A stretch of DNA of 64,000 nucleotides. Origin: JBAZTO01 sp041661865. GTDB lineage: Bacteria > Planctomycetota > Phycisphaerae > SM23-33. The stretch is from assembly GCA_041661865.1 (NCBI GenBank), contig JBAZTO010000009.1:23505-87504 (forward strand), in the 5' to 3' direction. This document shows positions 35,301 through 43,766 of this stretch, in pieces. How positions within the stretch are numbered: position 1 is the first letter of the stretch; every line of letters begins with the position of its first letter. The notes under the pieces were generated by a model. It had not been told where the DNA came from, did no database searches, and saw only the letters and a list, made by a program, of their open reading frames with translations. A program made the position numbers and the translations under genes.

Positions 35301-36686
35301 ATGGCGCAGGCAAATTCGCAGGACGGGGGCGAGGTGGCAGGCAAGGGCAAGCCTTTCTTCGACCGCGCGGATGAAGTGGTGGAGACGGGAAACTGGGACT
35401 TTGCCATCGAGATGTACCTGGAGGGCATCAAGCGCGAGCCCGACAACGTTCAACGCGGCCACCAGAGGTTGTGGGAGGCTGGGCTGAAGCGCAAGTACAA
35501 GGGCGGCAAGCCCGCCAGCATGATCGAACAGCTCAAGCACCGCCCCGGCAAGGATCCGGTGACCAACCTGGTCAATGCGCAGTTCCTGATGGCCAAGGAT
35601 CCCGGCGCACTGGCCCACATGGAATTGGTCCTTAAGTGCGCCCGCGCGTTGAGCCTGCCGGCGACCACCAAGTGGATCGCCGACATCATGCTGGAGTGGC
35701 AGTCCAAGGCGGTCAAGCCCCCCAAGCGCGTCCTCCTGCTGCTCATCGACGCCTACGCAGCCATCGAGGAATACCGCCTGGCCATCGAGGCCTGCCAGAT
35801 CGCACTGAAGTTCTCGCCCGAAGACAACGCCCTGGTCGACATGCTCAGCGATTTCTCGGCCAAGCACACCATCAAGAAGGGCAAGTACGACCAGGAAGGC
35901 GACTTCGTCAAGGGCGTCAAGGACCTCAAGACGCAGGAGGACCTGATCCAGAAGGATTCGCTGTCGCAGTCCAAGAGTTTCCTCGAAGAACATGTGGACA
36001 AGGCCCGCGCCGACTACCTGGCCAGCCCGACGGTCATCGGCAAGATCAACATTCTGGTCGATACCCTGTTGAAGTTGGAGCGTGAGGAGGCTGAGACCGA
36101 GGCCGTCAACGTGCTGACCAAGGCCCACCAGGAGACCGGCTCCTACCAGTTCAAGAGCCGCATCGGCGACATACGCATCGCGCAGATGACGCGGAAGTAC
36201 CGCAAGCTGGCAGCCGCCGGCGACAAGGAGGCCGCCATCGAGCAGGCCAAGCGGCAACTGGCCTTCGAGATCGAGGAATATTCCGAGCGCGCGGTGAACT
36301 ACCCCACCGACCTGGGCCTGAAGTTCGAGCTGGGGCGGCGGCTTTTCATGGCCGGGCGCTACGACGACAGCATCGGGCTGCTTCAGCAGGCCCAGCGCGA
36401 GCCGCGCCGCCAACTCCAGGCGATGAACTACCTGGGCCAGGCCTTCGCCAAGAAGGGTTGGCTGCCCGAAGCGGCCCAGACGCTCGAGCGGGCGCTCCAG
36501 GTCGAGGGAATGACCGAGACGGCTACGTTGAACATCCGCTACAGCCTCGGCGACGTGCTGGAGCAGATGGGGGAACTCCAGCGGGCCCAGGAGCAGTTTT
36601 CCAAGGTCGCCCAGGCCGACTTCAACTTCAAAGACGTCCGCGCCCGGGTGGACGTCGTCCGCAAGAAGTTGGCCGGCGGGGGGTAA
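35301..36686 (+). CDS. Tetratricopeptide repeat protein
   Basis: A 461-residue soluble, highly charged helical protein with TPR-like units: FDRADEVVETGNWDFAIEMYLEGIKREP near 25-50, LLLIDAYAAIEEYRLAIEACQIALKFSP near 145-170 and C-terminal LGRRLFMAGRYDDSIGLLQQAQ and LGQAFAKKGWLPEAAQTLERAL (about 345-400). The middle (190-330) is long coiled-coil-like helix. TPRs mediate protein contacts; there is no enzymatic domain and no signal peptide. Start at the ATG 35301 with GGCGAAGG upstream. The partner is unknown. It lies two genes from rpsT on the same strand. Confidence 0.8.
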   Translation: MAQANSQDGGEVAGKGKPFFDRADEVVETGNWDFAIEMYLEGIKREPDNVQRGHQRLWEAGLKRKYKGGKPASMIEQLKHRPGKDPVTNLVNAQFLMAKDPGALAHMELVLKCARALSLPATTKWIADIMLEWQSKAVKPPKRVLLLLIDAYAAIEEYRLAIEACQIALKFSPEDNALVDMLSDFSAKHTIKKGKYDQEGDFVKGVKDLKTQEDLIQKDSLSQSKSFLEEHVDKARADYLASPTVIGKINILVDTLLKLEREEAETEAVNVLTKAHQETGSYQFKSRIGDIRIAQMTRKYRKLAAAGDKEAAIEQAKRQLAFEIEEYSERAVNYPTDLGLKFELGRRLFMAGRYDDSIGLLQQAQREPRRQLQAMNYLGQAFAKKGWLPEAAQTLERALQVEGMTETATLNIRYSLGDVLEQMGELQRAQEQFSKVAQADFNFKDVRARVDVVRKKLAGGG

Positions 36687-36715
36687 TTGTCGTTGTCAGG
36701 CCGCAAAGCGACAAG

Positions 36716-36830
36716 AAACGACCTATCACAAAGAGCACAAAGATCACAGAGGCCACAAAGAACGGCCTGACGGAATAGTGCTCTTGCGCACCCTCGTGCC
36801 TATCAACTCTTCTTGACGTTCTCTGTGATA
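36716..36830. repeat. CACAAAG-type repeat (family C)
   Basis: CACAAAGAGCACAAAGATC and GAGGCCACAAAGAACG repeat the CACAAAG word, and GACGTTCTCTGTGATAG near 36817 gives partial complements. This is transcribed-looking text without coding potential between the TPR gene and rpsT (gap 36687-36989). Confidence 0.5.
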
Positions 36831-36989
36831 GTCGTAGCCGCGCTTCCGGTCTGGCCGAAAAACCTGCGCACACCCCATCGGCCATCGGCGGAAGCCCAAG
36901 GATTTTACTTGTGGCCGCTGAGCGGGGCGGTATAATCCCTCGTTCCGCCAATTGGGCGGTATTGGACCGGAAGTCACAGGAGAACGTAA

Positions 36990-37262
36990 GTGGCACATTC
37001 GCTTTCAGCCAAGAAACGCATTCGTCAGAACGCCAAGAGGCGGGCCATCAACCGTTGGCGCAAGGCCGGCCTGAAGGACGTGGTCAAGGGCTTCGAGGGC
37101 GCCGTCACCGCCGGCGAAACCGACAAGGCCGCCGGGCAGCTTTCCGCCGTCTACAAGAAGCTCGACCAGGTCGCAGCCTCCGGCACGATCCACAAGAACA
37201 CCGCTTCCCGCCGCAAGTCGCGCCTGGCCAAGAGCCTCAACCGGCTCGCCGCGGCCAAGTAA
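36990..37262 (+). CDS. rpsT: 30S ribosomal protein bS20
   Basis: A small basic 16S-binding protein of 90 residues, all helical: AHSLSAKKRIRQNAKRRAINR at the start, and GTIHKNTASRRKSRLAKSLNRL at the end, the usual bS20 signature. The GTG start follows AGGAG by 7 bases. It is followed by a TlyA-like methyltransferase gene. Confidence 0.95.
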   Translation: MAHSLSAKKRIRQNAKRRAINRWRKAGLKDVVKGFEGAVTAGETDKAAGQLSAVYKKLDQVAASGTIHKNTASRRKSRLAKSLNRLAAAK

Positions 37263-37317
37263 CGCCTGGGCAGGATAGCCCGCTGAATCTTCGGGCCGCT
37301 GGTCTGCGTGAACGGCG

Positions 37318-37342
37318 GTAGCACAGGCGTCTCGCCCGTGAA
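37318..37342. repeat. Partial family A hairpin
   Basis: GTAGCACAGGCGTCTCGCCC matches the left module of the family A elements, with an A for G change in the stem. It lies in the 100-base gap between rpsT and the TlyA-like gene. Confidence 0.5.
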
Positions 37343-37362
37343 GAAAAGAAAGCGCACCGGGT

Positions 37363-37965
37363 ATGGGTGAGCAAAGCCAAAGATTCGTCAGCCGGGCCGG
37401 GGAAAAGCTCGACGCGGCGATGGAGGCCTTTGGCCTGGACGTTCGCAGCGCGGTGTGCGCCGACTTCGGCTGCAATGTCGGGGGATTCACCGATTGCCTT
37501 CTCAAGCGCGGGGCAGCCAAGGTTTATGCCATCGACACCGGCTACGGCGCCCTGGCCTGGAAACTCCGCAAGGACAGCCGCGTGGTGGTGATGGAACGCA
37601 CCAACGCCCTGTACTTCGAGCCGCCCGAGCCGGTGGATCTGGTGACCATCGACATGGCCTGGACGGTGCAGCAACTGGCCATCCCGGCGGCCAGGCGGTG
37701 GCTCAAACAATCGGGGGACTCAGCAGGCCCCGACGGCTGCGCGGAGCCCGGCGGCGGGCGAATCGTCGCGCTGCTCAAGCCGCATTACGAACTGGCCAAG
37801 ATGCAGTCGCACAAGCCCGCCTCGGCCATGACGGAGGAACAGGCCCGCGGCGTCTGTTTGAACGTCTGCCAGGCCCTGGCCGCAGGGGGCTGCGTGCCCG
37901 CGGCGGTAATGCAGTCGGTGCTCATCGGCAAAGGCGGCAACTGCGAATTTCTCCTGCTCGTCTAG
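37363..37965 (+). CDS. TlyA-like RNA methyltransferase without S4 domain
   Basis: A SAM-dependent 2'-O-methyltransferase of the TlyA/FtsJ group, 200 residues. It begins directly at FVSRAGEKLDAAMEAFGLDV and continues with GCNVGGFTDCLLKRGAAKVYAIDTGYG (SAM site), LRKDSRVVVMERTN and the late LLKPHYEL. The S4 RNA-binding domain of about 60 residues that precedes this core in TlyA is missing, so full TlyA would be about 260 residues. The SAM motif has Asn-Val where Ser-Thr is common (GxSTGGF). It may methylate rRNA less specifically or need a partner. A GGGTATGG region gives only a weak ribosome site. Confidence 0.8.
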   Translation: MGEQSQRFVSRAGEKLDAAMEAFGLDVRSAVCADFGCNVGGFTDCLLKRGAAKVYAIDTGYGALAWKLRKDSRVVVMERTNALYFEPPEPVDLVTIDMAWTVQQLAIPAARRWLKQSGDSAGPDGCAEPGGGRIVALLKPHYELAKMQSHKPASAMTEEQARGVCLNVCQALAAGGCVPAAVMQSVLIGKGGNCEFLLLV

Positions 37966-37999
37966 CCTGTCGTGCGGAGCAGCAGCTCCGTCGGATATG

Positions 38000-39283
38000 C
38001 TATGAGCGAGGAATCTCGGGGCCGAACGGCTCGTCGGTGTCTGAGACAATCTCCATGCACGCCGCAACGGCCAGGGGATCATACAGCGTCCCGCTCTTGC
38101 CCTGGATCTCCCCCAAGGCCGCATCCTGTCCCAGTGCCGGACGATACGGACGGTGGGACATCATGGCTTCCACCACATCAGCCACAGCGAGAATTCTTGC
38201 TTCGGGCGTGGTCTGGTCGGCTCGAAGACCCTTGGGGTAACCTGAGCCATCGGCTCGCTCATGGTGCTGTAGTACTATGGTGGCGATGGGCCAGGGGAAT
38301 AGAATCTCTTTGAGGATGTCATAGCTCACGCTGACATGCGTACGAATCAACTCCTGCTCGATGGAATTGAGTCTGCCGGGCTTTGAGAGAATCTCCAAGG
38401 GCACCGCGATCTTCCCGATGTCGTGGAGGACGCCGGCAGTCTCGATCGCGTCGATCTGATATGATGGGCACTTCATCTTGGCCGCGATATTGCCGGCCAG
38501 ATGTGCCACCCGCCGCTGATGCCCCGCGGTATAGGGGTCACGAATGGCTAATGTCGACTCCAGAGCCCGTATGAATGCCTGGAGCGTCGTCTTTAGTTTC
38601 TGCTGGCTCTCACGGAGTTCCCTTTTCGTTTGAAGCCCTGCGATGCGTCTGGCCAGATCCTCCGCCAGTTTCGACAGTACCGTAACCTTCCTTTCACTGA
38701 AAGCATTCACCTCTTTCGCGTAAATCATCAATGCGCCGAACGCCGGCCCGTCGCACGCCAGAGGTAGCGCGACCGATGAACGATACCCCCGGCGGACTGC
38801 CTGGTCACGCCATGGAGCCAGTTGAGGATTGGTGAGAAAATCGCGGCCAATGCAGGTGCGACCCGTTCGGATCGCTACGCCGGTGGGACCGCGGCCACGT
38901 TCGGTGTCCGCCCAGGTGATGTGGACTTTCTCCAGGTAGCCGTCTTCAAATCCCGCCGAGGCCACCGGCCGGACGCTCTTGGCCTCATCGTGCTCAGCGT
39001 AACCGACCCACGCCATCCGGTAGCCGCCTATTTCCAGGATTATTCTACAGGTTTCCTGCATCATGGTTTTCTCGTCGTCGATCCTCACCAAGACATGATG
39101 ACATTCGGTGATCATCGTCAGAATCTGGTTAGCCTGTAATAGGTCGGCCTCCACACGTTTCCGTAGCCGTACCTCCCGCTGCCGTCTTCCAGGACGTGAA
39201 GCTTGATCAGTATCTCCCTTTGTCGGTTGGACTTGCTGGCGCGCGTCACCGAAAAAACCTTTGCCTGCCCCTGTCATCGACAT
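38000..39283 (-). CDS. GAF domain - HD-GYP phosphodiesterase
   Basis: A probable cyclic-di-GMP phosphodiesterase, 427 residues from the ATG at 39283 (GAGGT upstream). A coiled N-terminal segment with RKRVEADLLQANQIL is followed by a GAF sensor (about 65-215: GYRMAWVGYAEHDE, IGRDFLTNP, SSVALPLACDGPAFGALMIYA). The HD-GYP domain (about 240-420) has HQRRVAHLAG, LHDIGKIAVP, HV for the next ligand, HHERADGSGYPKGL and DVVEAMMSHRPYRPAL. All expected metal ligands and the GYP triplet are present. No membrane segment is seen, so it senses a cytosolic signal. It converges with the TlyA-like gene. The stretch 39284-39572 before recJ has no convincing gene. Confidence 0.9.
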   Translation of the reverse strand: MSMTGAGKGFFGDARQQVQPTKGDTDQASRPGRRQREVRLRKRVEADLLQANQILTMITECHHVLVRIDDEKTMMQETCRIILEIGGYRMAWVGYAEHDEAKSVRPVASAGFEDGYLEKVHITWADTERGRGPTGVAIRTGRTCIGRDFLTNPQLAPWRDQAVRRGYRSSVALPLACDGPAFGALMIYAKEVNAFSERKVTVLSKLAEDLARRIAGLQTKRELRESQQKLKTTLQAFIRALESTLAIRDPYTAGHQRRVAHLAGNIAAKMKCPSYQIDAIETAGVLHDIGKIAVPLEILSKPGRLNSIEQELIRTHVSVSYDILKEILFPWPIATIVLQHHERADGSGYPKGLRADQTTPEARILAVADVVEAMMSHRPYRPALGQDAALGEIQGKSGTLYDPLAVAACMEIVSDTDEPFGPEIPRS

Positions 39284-39572
39284 GATGCACCTCAGAGATC
39301 CCAACCCAGCACGGAGGTTGCAGCGCATAAGTGTAGCAACCTGAGAGGCAAGGACAGGCGGAATTTGTCGTCGGTGGTTCCCTGATGATCTCTTGCTGAT
39401 AACACTCCGCAATAGTCGTGCTACGCCCAGTGGTGCCTGGACCGGGCGTTTGCCGATGTACCATAGTCTTCGTTAGGCCGCCAAAGGATGGCGATTCCAA
39501 ATCCACCGAATCCTCATGCAGGCCCGCCGCGCCGAGGGTATAATCCCCGCCGGAGCGTTTCAAGGAGCGGTC

Positions 39573-41321
39573 ATGACGTTGCGTGCATGGAAGTGCGACC
39601 TCTCGCGGTGGCAGGTGGCGCCGGCCCATCCGGGCGCCGCTGAGCTTGCCCGCGGCATCGGCACCGCTCCGCTGGTCGCCCAGATCCTCTGCAATCGCAA
39701 CATCACCGACATCCCGGCGGGCAAGGCCTTTCTCAATCCGCGACTGACCGACCTGCATGGGCCCGAGCTGCTCCCCGGTTGCGTCCAGGCGGCCAGGCTG
39801 GTGGCTGCGGCCGTCGCGGCCAAGAAACGCATCGTCATCTACGGCGACTACGACGTCGATGGCATGACCGCGGTGGCCATTCTCGATTCGGTCCTGGCCA
39901 TGGTGGGGGCCGACGTGCATTTCTACGTCCCGCATCGGCTGGAGGAAGGTTACGGCGTCAACGATGAGGCCGTGGCCAAGCTGGCCGGTGAAGGGGCGGA
40001 GCTGCTCATCACCGTCGATTGCGGCATCAGCGCCCTCGGCCCGCTGGCTGCAGCCAAGGCGGCGGGCATGACCGTCATCGTCACCGATCACCACGGCGCC
40101 GGCTCGTCGCTGCCGGCGGTCGATGCGATTGTGCATCCGTCGCTCCCCGGCGGCGATTACCCCAACGGCGACCTGGCCGGCGCGGGGGTGGCCTTCAAGC
40201 TGGCCTGGCAAATCGCCCGGGAAATCTGCGGCGAGACGCGCGTCGATGAGGCCATGCGGCAGTTCCTGCTGGAGGCGACCTGCCTGGCGGCCCTGGGCAC
40301 GGTGGCCGACGTCGTGCCGCTGGTGGGCGAGAACCGCAGCCTGGTGGTCCACGGCCTGCGCGGCCTGAGGCACACGAAACACAGCGGCCTGCGGGCCCTG
40401 CTCAAGTCGGCTGACCTGGACGGCGAGAAGCTCGACGCCTACCACGTCGGTTTCCTGCTGGCCCCGCGGCTCAACGCTTGCGGGCGGATGGGCCACGCAC
40501 GACTGGCCGTCGAACTGCTGACGCGGGCGACGGCGGAGAAGTCCGAGCAGATCGCCCAATACCTCGCCCAGCAGAACACCGAGAGGCAGAAGGTCGAGCG
40601 GGCCATCACCGCCGAAGCCGTCGAGAAGGTCCAGCAGCAGGGAATGGACGGCGAGGACTGCCGCGTGATTGTCCTGGCCGACGAGAACTGGCATGGCGGG
40701 GTGATCGGCATCGTGGCGTCGCGCCTGGTGGATCGCTTCGACAAGCCCGCGATTCTGATCTCGCTCAACGGCGACGGCGGGCAGGGCAGCGGCCGAAGCA
40801 TCGCGAGTTTTCACATGCGGGAGGCGCTGGAGGCCTGCTCGGCGCACCTGCGGAATTTCGGCGGGCACGCGATGGCGGGGGGGCTGAGGATCGAGCGCGA
40901 GAAGGTGGCCGACTTCGCCGCGGCGATGGGCGAGTACGCGCGGATGCACGTGTCGGTGGCCCAGTTGGCGCCGACCCTGCGCATCGACGCCGAGACGACG
41001 CTGGCGGGCCTGGGCTACAACATCGTGGAGCACCTGGATCGCCTCGCGCCGCACGGCCAGGGCAATCCGCCGCCGGCGCTGCTGATCCGGCGGTGCAAGC
41101 TGGTGGGCCAGCCGCGCCGAATGGGAAAAGGCGGTGGCGTGGTCAGCCTCGTGCTCAGCCAGGGCGGGACCACGATGCGGGCGGTGGGCTTTGGCATGGG
41201 GGAACTGGCCGACAGCCTGGCGGGGGTCAACTTCATCGACGTGGTCGCCCAGCCGGTGCTCAACCGCTTCAACGGCCGATGCAACGTCGAACTGCAAATC
41301 AAAGACCTGGCTTGGGAATAA
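39573..41321 (+). CDS. recJ: Single-stranded-DNA exonuclease RecJ
   Basis: 5'-3' ssDNA exonuclease of recombination and mismatch repair. The 582-residue protein has the DHH-domain motifs IYGDYDVDGMTAVAIL (about 88), TVDCGIS, VTDHHGAG (about 170) and LGTVADVVPLVGENR. The DHHA1 part has NACGRMGHA, HGGVIGIVASRL, GSGRSIASFHM and FGGHAMAGG. The C-terminal OB-like domain follows. The ATG at 39573 follows AAGGAGCGG; an upstream extension lacks such a site. It is a single gene between the HD-GYP and GH4 genes. Confidence 0.95.
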   Translation: MTLRAWKCDLSRWQVAPAHPGAAELARGIGTAPLVAQILCNRNITDIPAGKAFLNPRLTDLHGPELLPGCVQAARLVAAAVAAKKRIVIYGDYDVDGMTAVAILDSVLAMVGADVHFYVPHRLEEGYGVNDEAVAKLAGEGAELLITVDCGISALGPLAAAKAAGMTVIVTDHHGAGSSLPAVDAIVHPSLPGGDYPNGDLAGAGVAFKLAWQIAREICGETRVDEAMRQFLLEATCLAALGTVADVVPLVGENRSLVVHGLRGLRHTKHSGLRALLKSADLDGEKLDAYHVGFLLAPRLNACGRMGHARLAVELLTRATAEKSEQIAQYLAQQNTERQKVERAITAEAVEKVQQQGMDGEDCRVIVLADENWHGGVIGIVASRLVDRFDKPAILISLNGDGGQGSGRSIASFHMREALEACSAHLRNFGGHAMAGGLRIEREKVADFAAAMGEYARMHVSVAQLAPTLRIDAETTLAGLGYNIVEHLDRLAPHGQGNPPPALLIRRCKLVGQPRRMGKGGGVVSLVLSQGGTTMRAVGFGMGELADSLAGVNFIDVVAQPVLNRFNGRCNVELQIKDLAWE

Positions 41322-41366
41322 TCGCCGACAGGTGAGAGGTTAGAGGCGAGAGGTAAGGTCGGCGCC

Positions 41367-41424
41367 GTGGTCGCGTTTGCGACCACGAATACCGCCCGCG
41401 TGCAACAAGTTGCACGCCCTACAA
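41367..41424. repeat. Hairpin plus reversed family B module
   Basis: A perfect stem, GTGGTCGC-GTTT-GCGACCAC, at 41367-41386 is followed by GCGTGCAACAAGTTGCACGC and CCTAC at 41398-41424, which is the first family B hairpin in reverse orientation. It sits between recJ and the GH4 gene. Confidence 0.65.
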
Positions 41425-41449
41425 ACTGAACTTGATGAGGAGCCAACGG

Positions 41450-42826
41450 ATGCAACACCCCAAGGTCGTAGTGATCGGCGCGGGCAGCCTGTTCTTCGGC
41501 CGGCAGGCGATCTGGCAGATGGTCCATTCCCCTCACCTCAACAAGGGCACGCTGGCCCTGGTGGACATCGACCCGGTGCGGCTGGACAAGATGGCCCGCC
41601 TGGCCCGCAAGGTCGTCGCGCACGCCGGGGCGCCACTGGAGATCGAGGCCTCGACCCATCACAAGGACGTGCTCAAGGGTGCGGACTTCGTGGTCCTGTC
41701 CTTCGCCAAGGACAGCGTCAGGTACCGCGGCATCGACTGCCAGGTCAGCCTCAAGTACGGCATCCGCATGTGCTCGGGCGACACGATCGGCCCCGGCGGC
41801 ATTTTCCGCACGCTCCGCGAGTTCCCGGTGATCCTCCAGATCGCCCGTGACATGGAGTCGATATGCCCCGACGCCTGGGCGATCAACTACATCAACCCCA
41901 CTTCCGCCCACGGCCTGGGCCTGCGGAAGTACGCGCCCGGGCTCAAGAGCTTCGCCCTCTGCGACGGCCCGCACATGCCGCACATCAAGCGGCGCTATGC
42001 CCTGCGCGGCGGCATCATCAGGAACGATGCCGAGTACACCGACGAGATCGCCGCCAAGTTCGACTACCGCGCCGCGGGTGTCAATCACTTCACCTGGCTG
42101 ATCAAAGCCGAGTACGAAGGCCGCGACCTGATGAAGCCCATTGCCGAGTGGCTGCGGAACGAGGCCGCCAGCGAGACCGACGGCGGGGATACCGGGGCCA
42201 AGAAGAAGCACAACAACGCCATCGGCTACCAGCTTTACCAGATCTTCGGCATCGTGCCCACCTGCGTGGCCCATACCAAGGAATACGTGCGGTTCTGGCA
42301 GGGGCTGGGCAAGAGTCCCGAGCCGATTCCGCCCCTGGCCATCTGGGAGACGGCGGAGCGTTACAAGCGGCACGAGGACATGTGGAAGCAGGTCGATAGT
42401 TTTCTGGACGGCTCGACGCCCATCGACACTTACATGGCCACCTTCAAGCCCGACCACGCCACCGACATCATCGAGAACATCGTGGGCAGCCTGGGCAAGA
42501 CCTTCTATCTCAACACCGCCAACGAGGGCTCGGTGCCCAACATGCAGCCCGGCGCTTTTCTGGAACTGCCCTGCAAGGTCGACGCCGGCGGCATCAAGGT
42601 GCTGCCGGTGGGCGAGTTTCCAGCCGGGATCCGCGGCCTACAGAACCAGGTGCTCGATGCGCACGAGCTGGCCGTCGACGCCGCCGTCAGCGGGCGCCGC
42701 GACGTGCTGCTGCAGGCCATGATGACCGACCCGATGGTCAGTTCCATCGCCGACGCCAACGCGATCATCGACGAGCTGACCGTGGCCGAGAAAGAAATGA
42801 TGCCCAAAGGCCTGCTGAAGAATTAG
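41450..42826 (+). CDS. Glycoside hydrolase family 4 (alpha-galacturonidase/glucosidase type)
   Basis: An NAD- and metal-dependent glycosidase of 458 residues, which works by oxidation-elimination. It has an N-terminal Rossmann loop (KVVVIGAGSLFFGR), LVDIDPVRL, INYINPTSAHGLGL (about 145), a metal-binding Cys in FALCDGPHM (about 170) and GVNHFTWL with the metal-binding His (about 210). The GPHM context and the EYTDEIAAKF region fit alpha-galacturonidase-like (LplD) members better than 6-phospho-glucosidases, but the specificity is not proven. The start at 41450 follows AGGAG. The uronate-isomerase-like gene at 7572 might act on the product, though it is far away. Confidence 0.85.
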   Translation: MQHPKVVVIGAGSLFFGRQAIWQMVHSPHLNKGTLALVDIDPVRLDKMARLARKVVAHAGAPLEIEASTHHKDVLKGADFVVLSFAKDSVRYRGIDCQVSLKYGIRMCSGDTIGPGGIFRTLREFPVILQIARDMESICPDAWAINYINPTSAHGLGLRKYAPGLKSFALCDGPHMPHIKRRYALRGGIIRNDAEYTDEIAAKFDYRAAGVNHFTWLIKAEYEGRDLMKPIAEWLRNEAASETDGGDTGAKKKHNNAIGYQLYQIFGIVPTCVAHTKEYVRFWQGLGKSPEPIPPLAIWETAERYKRHEDMWKQVDSFLDGSTPIDTYMATFKPDHATDIIENIVGSLGKTFYLNTANEGSVPNMQPGAFLELPCKVDAGGIKVLPVGEFPAGIRGLQNQVLDAHELAVDAAVSGRRDVLLQAMMTDPMVSSIADANAIIDELTVAEKEMMPKGLLKN

Positions 42827-42874
42827 TGCCAAGTGCGGCAGGGCTGCATGGCGTGAAATCCGGTGTCCCTGGTT

Positions 42875-43078
42875 TCAAGTCTTGGGCTTAACGCTACTTG
42901 CTTTGCCGGACCGCCAGGTGCGGCGTTTGCCCTGCTTCTGGAGGTCAACGACACGATGGCCGTTCTTTCCTTCGCGTTTTCGCAAGTCGGCCGCCATCGC
43001 TTCAATGTCGTATCCGAACCGCGCCGCCCATTCCTGTCGGCGTTTACGTACTTCCTCAACTATCGGGTCTTTGTACAT
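42875..43078 (-). CDS. Small MYKDP-type protein next to MNT/HepT genes
   Basis: A 67-residue basic protein beginning MYKDPIVEEVRKRRQEWAAR and continuing FGYDIEAMAADLRKREG. I recognise this as a widespread small protein of unknown function that often occurs near toxin-antitoxin genes. AGAGG precedes the ATG at 43078. A longer version could start at 43150, where TAATG overlaps the HepT fragment stop. It is the last gene of the minus-strand run that starts with the MNT genes. Confidence 0.65.
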   Translation of the reverse strand: MYKDPIVEEVRKRRQEWAARFGYDIEAMAADLRKREGKNGHRVVDLQKQGKRRTWRSGKASSVKPKT

Positions 43079-43149
43079 ACTCAGCCTCTTCATCGGCTGA
43101 CCATGTCTACTTTCACGCCAGACATTGGCAATCCGGCGGTGGCCAAACA

Positions 43150-43290
43150 TTATCTTATGCCGTAGCAGCTTAGGGCAAGGAGTCCCGCTTGGCCAGTTTT
43201 TTCCCGTTGTTGCCCGCGCGTCATCTCGACCGCCTCCTGGGCATAATCCAGCATGTGTCGCAGGCGGATCATGTCGTCATGCCGCGTCAT
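43150..43290 (-). pseudogene. Truncated HepT-like gene (second copy)
   Basis: Encodes only 46 residues. The first 30 (TRHDDMIRLRHMLDYAQEAV and after) match the N-terminus of HEPN-type HepT toxins, and the sequence then changes to KTGQAGLLALS and stops. Full HepT proteins have about 110-140 residues and carry an R-x4-6-H RNase motif further on, which is absent. The ATG overlaps the end of the MNT gene by 14 bases, the normal arrangement for MntA-HepT pairs. It is probably an inactive remnant. Confidence 0.65.
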
Positions 43291-43582
43291 ATTGCACCTG
43301 GGCTTCGGCCAGCACCTGGGCACGGAAGTAGTCGCTCAGGAAGCCGGGAGTGTTCAGGTCAACCTTGCGCCCCAGTATTTCGCCAAGTTCAATCTCCATC
43401 CCGGCCAGGCGCAGCAGACCCACCCGCGCATCAGCGTCGAACTCCACCAGCACGTCCACATCGCTGGCCGGCCCGAAATCGTCGCGCAGCACAGAGCCGA
43501 ACAAGGCCAGCCGACGAATGTGGTTTCGCCGGCAGAAATCCGCGACCCTCTCCTTCGGAATGTCAATGCGCGATTTTTCCAT
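43277..43582 (-). CDS. MNT-type nucleotidyltransferase (MntA-like antitoxin), copy 2
   Basis: A 101-residue minimal nucleotidyltransferase with GSVLRDDFGPASDVDVLVEF, i.e. the GS..DxD signature of this fold, and a later Asp in GRKVDLNTP. In complete pairs such proteins act as antitoxins that AMPylate the HEPN toxin HepT. Here the partner directly downstream is truncated. The start lies 4 bases after the stop of the first HepT fragment, and the end of that fragment supplies its GGAGGAAGGG ribosome site. Confidence 0.83.
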   Translation of the reverse strand: MEKSRIDIPKERVADFCRRNHIRRLALFGSVLRDDFGPASDVDVLVEFDADARVGLLRLAGMEIELGEILGRKVDLNTPGFLSDYFRAQVLAEAQVQYDAA

Positions 43583-43586
43583 ACAA

Positions 43587-43766
43587 TTACCCTTCCTCCG
43601 TCCAGCCCACTTCGGTTTCGAGAACCTTGATCAGGGGGGCCAGTTCGTCGGTCTGAAACTCCTCAAGGGCTCTTGCGCCGAGGAACCTGCGAGCGCGCTG
43701 GGCGTGGAGGCGCATGTCCTCGCATTTGACCAGGTCGCGCCTCAGGCGATCAAGCCGCGTGCTCAT
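43587..43766 (-). pseudogene. Truncated HepT-like gene (first copy)
   Basis: Encodes 59 residues: RLDRLRRDLVKCEDMRLHAQ, then RARRFLGARALEEFQTDEL, a pattern seen in the first half of HepT/DUF86 proteins. It stops after LIKVLETEVGWTEEG, where HepT would continue with its second helix pair and the RNase motif. The start overlaps the first MNT gene by 17 bases. It is either a remnant or a short HepT-like partner that lacks the catalytic half. Confidence 0.55.
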
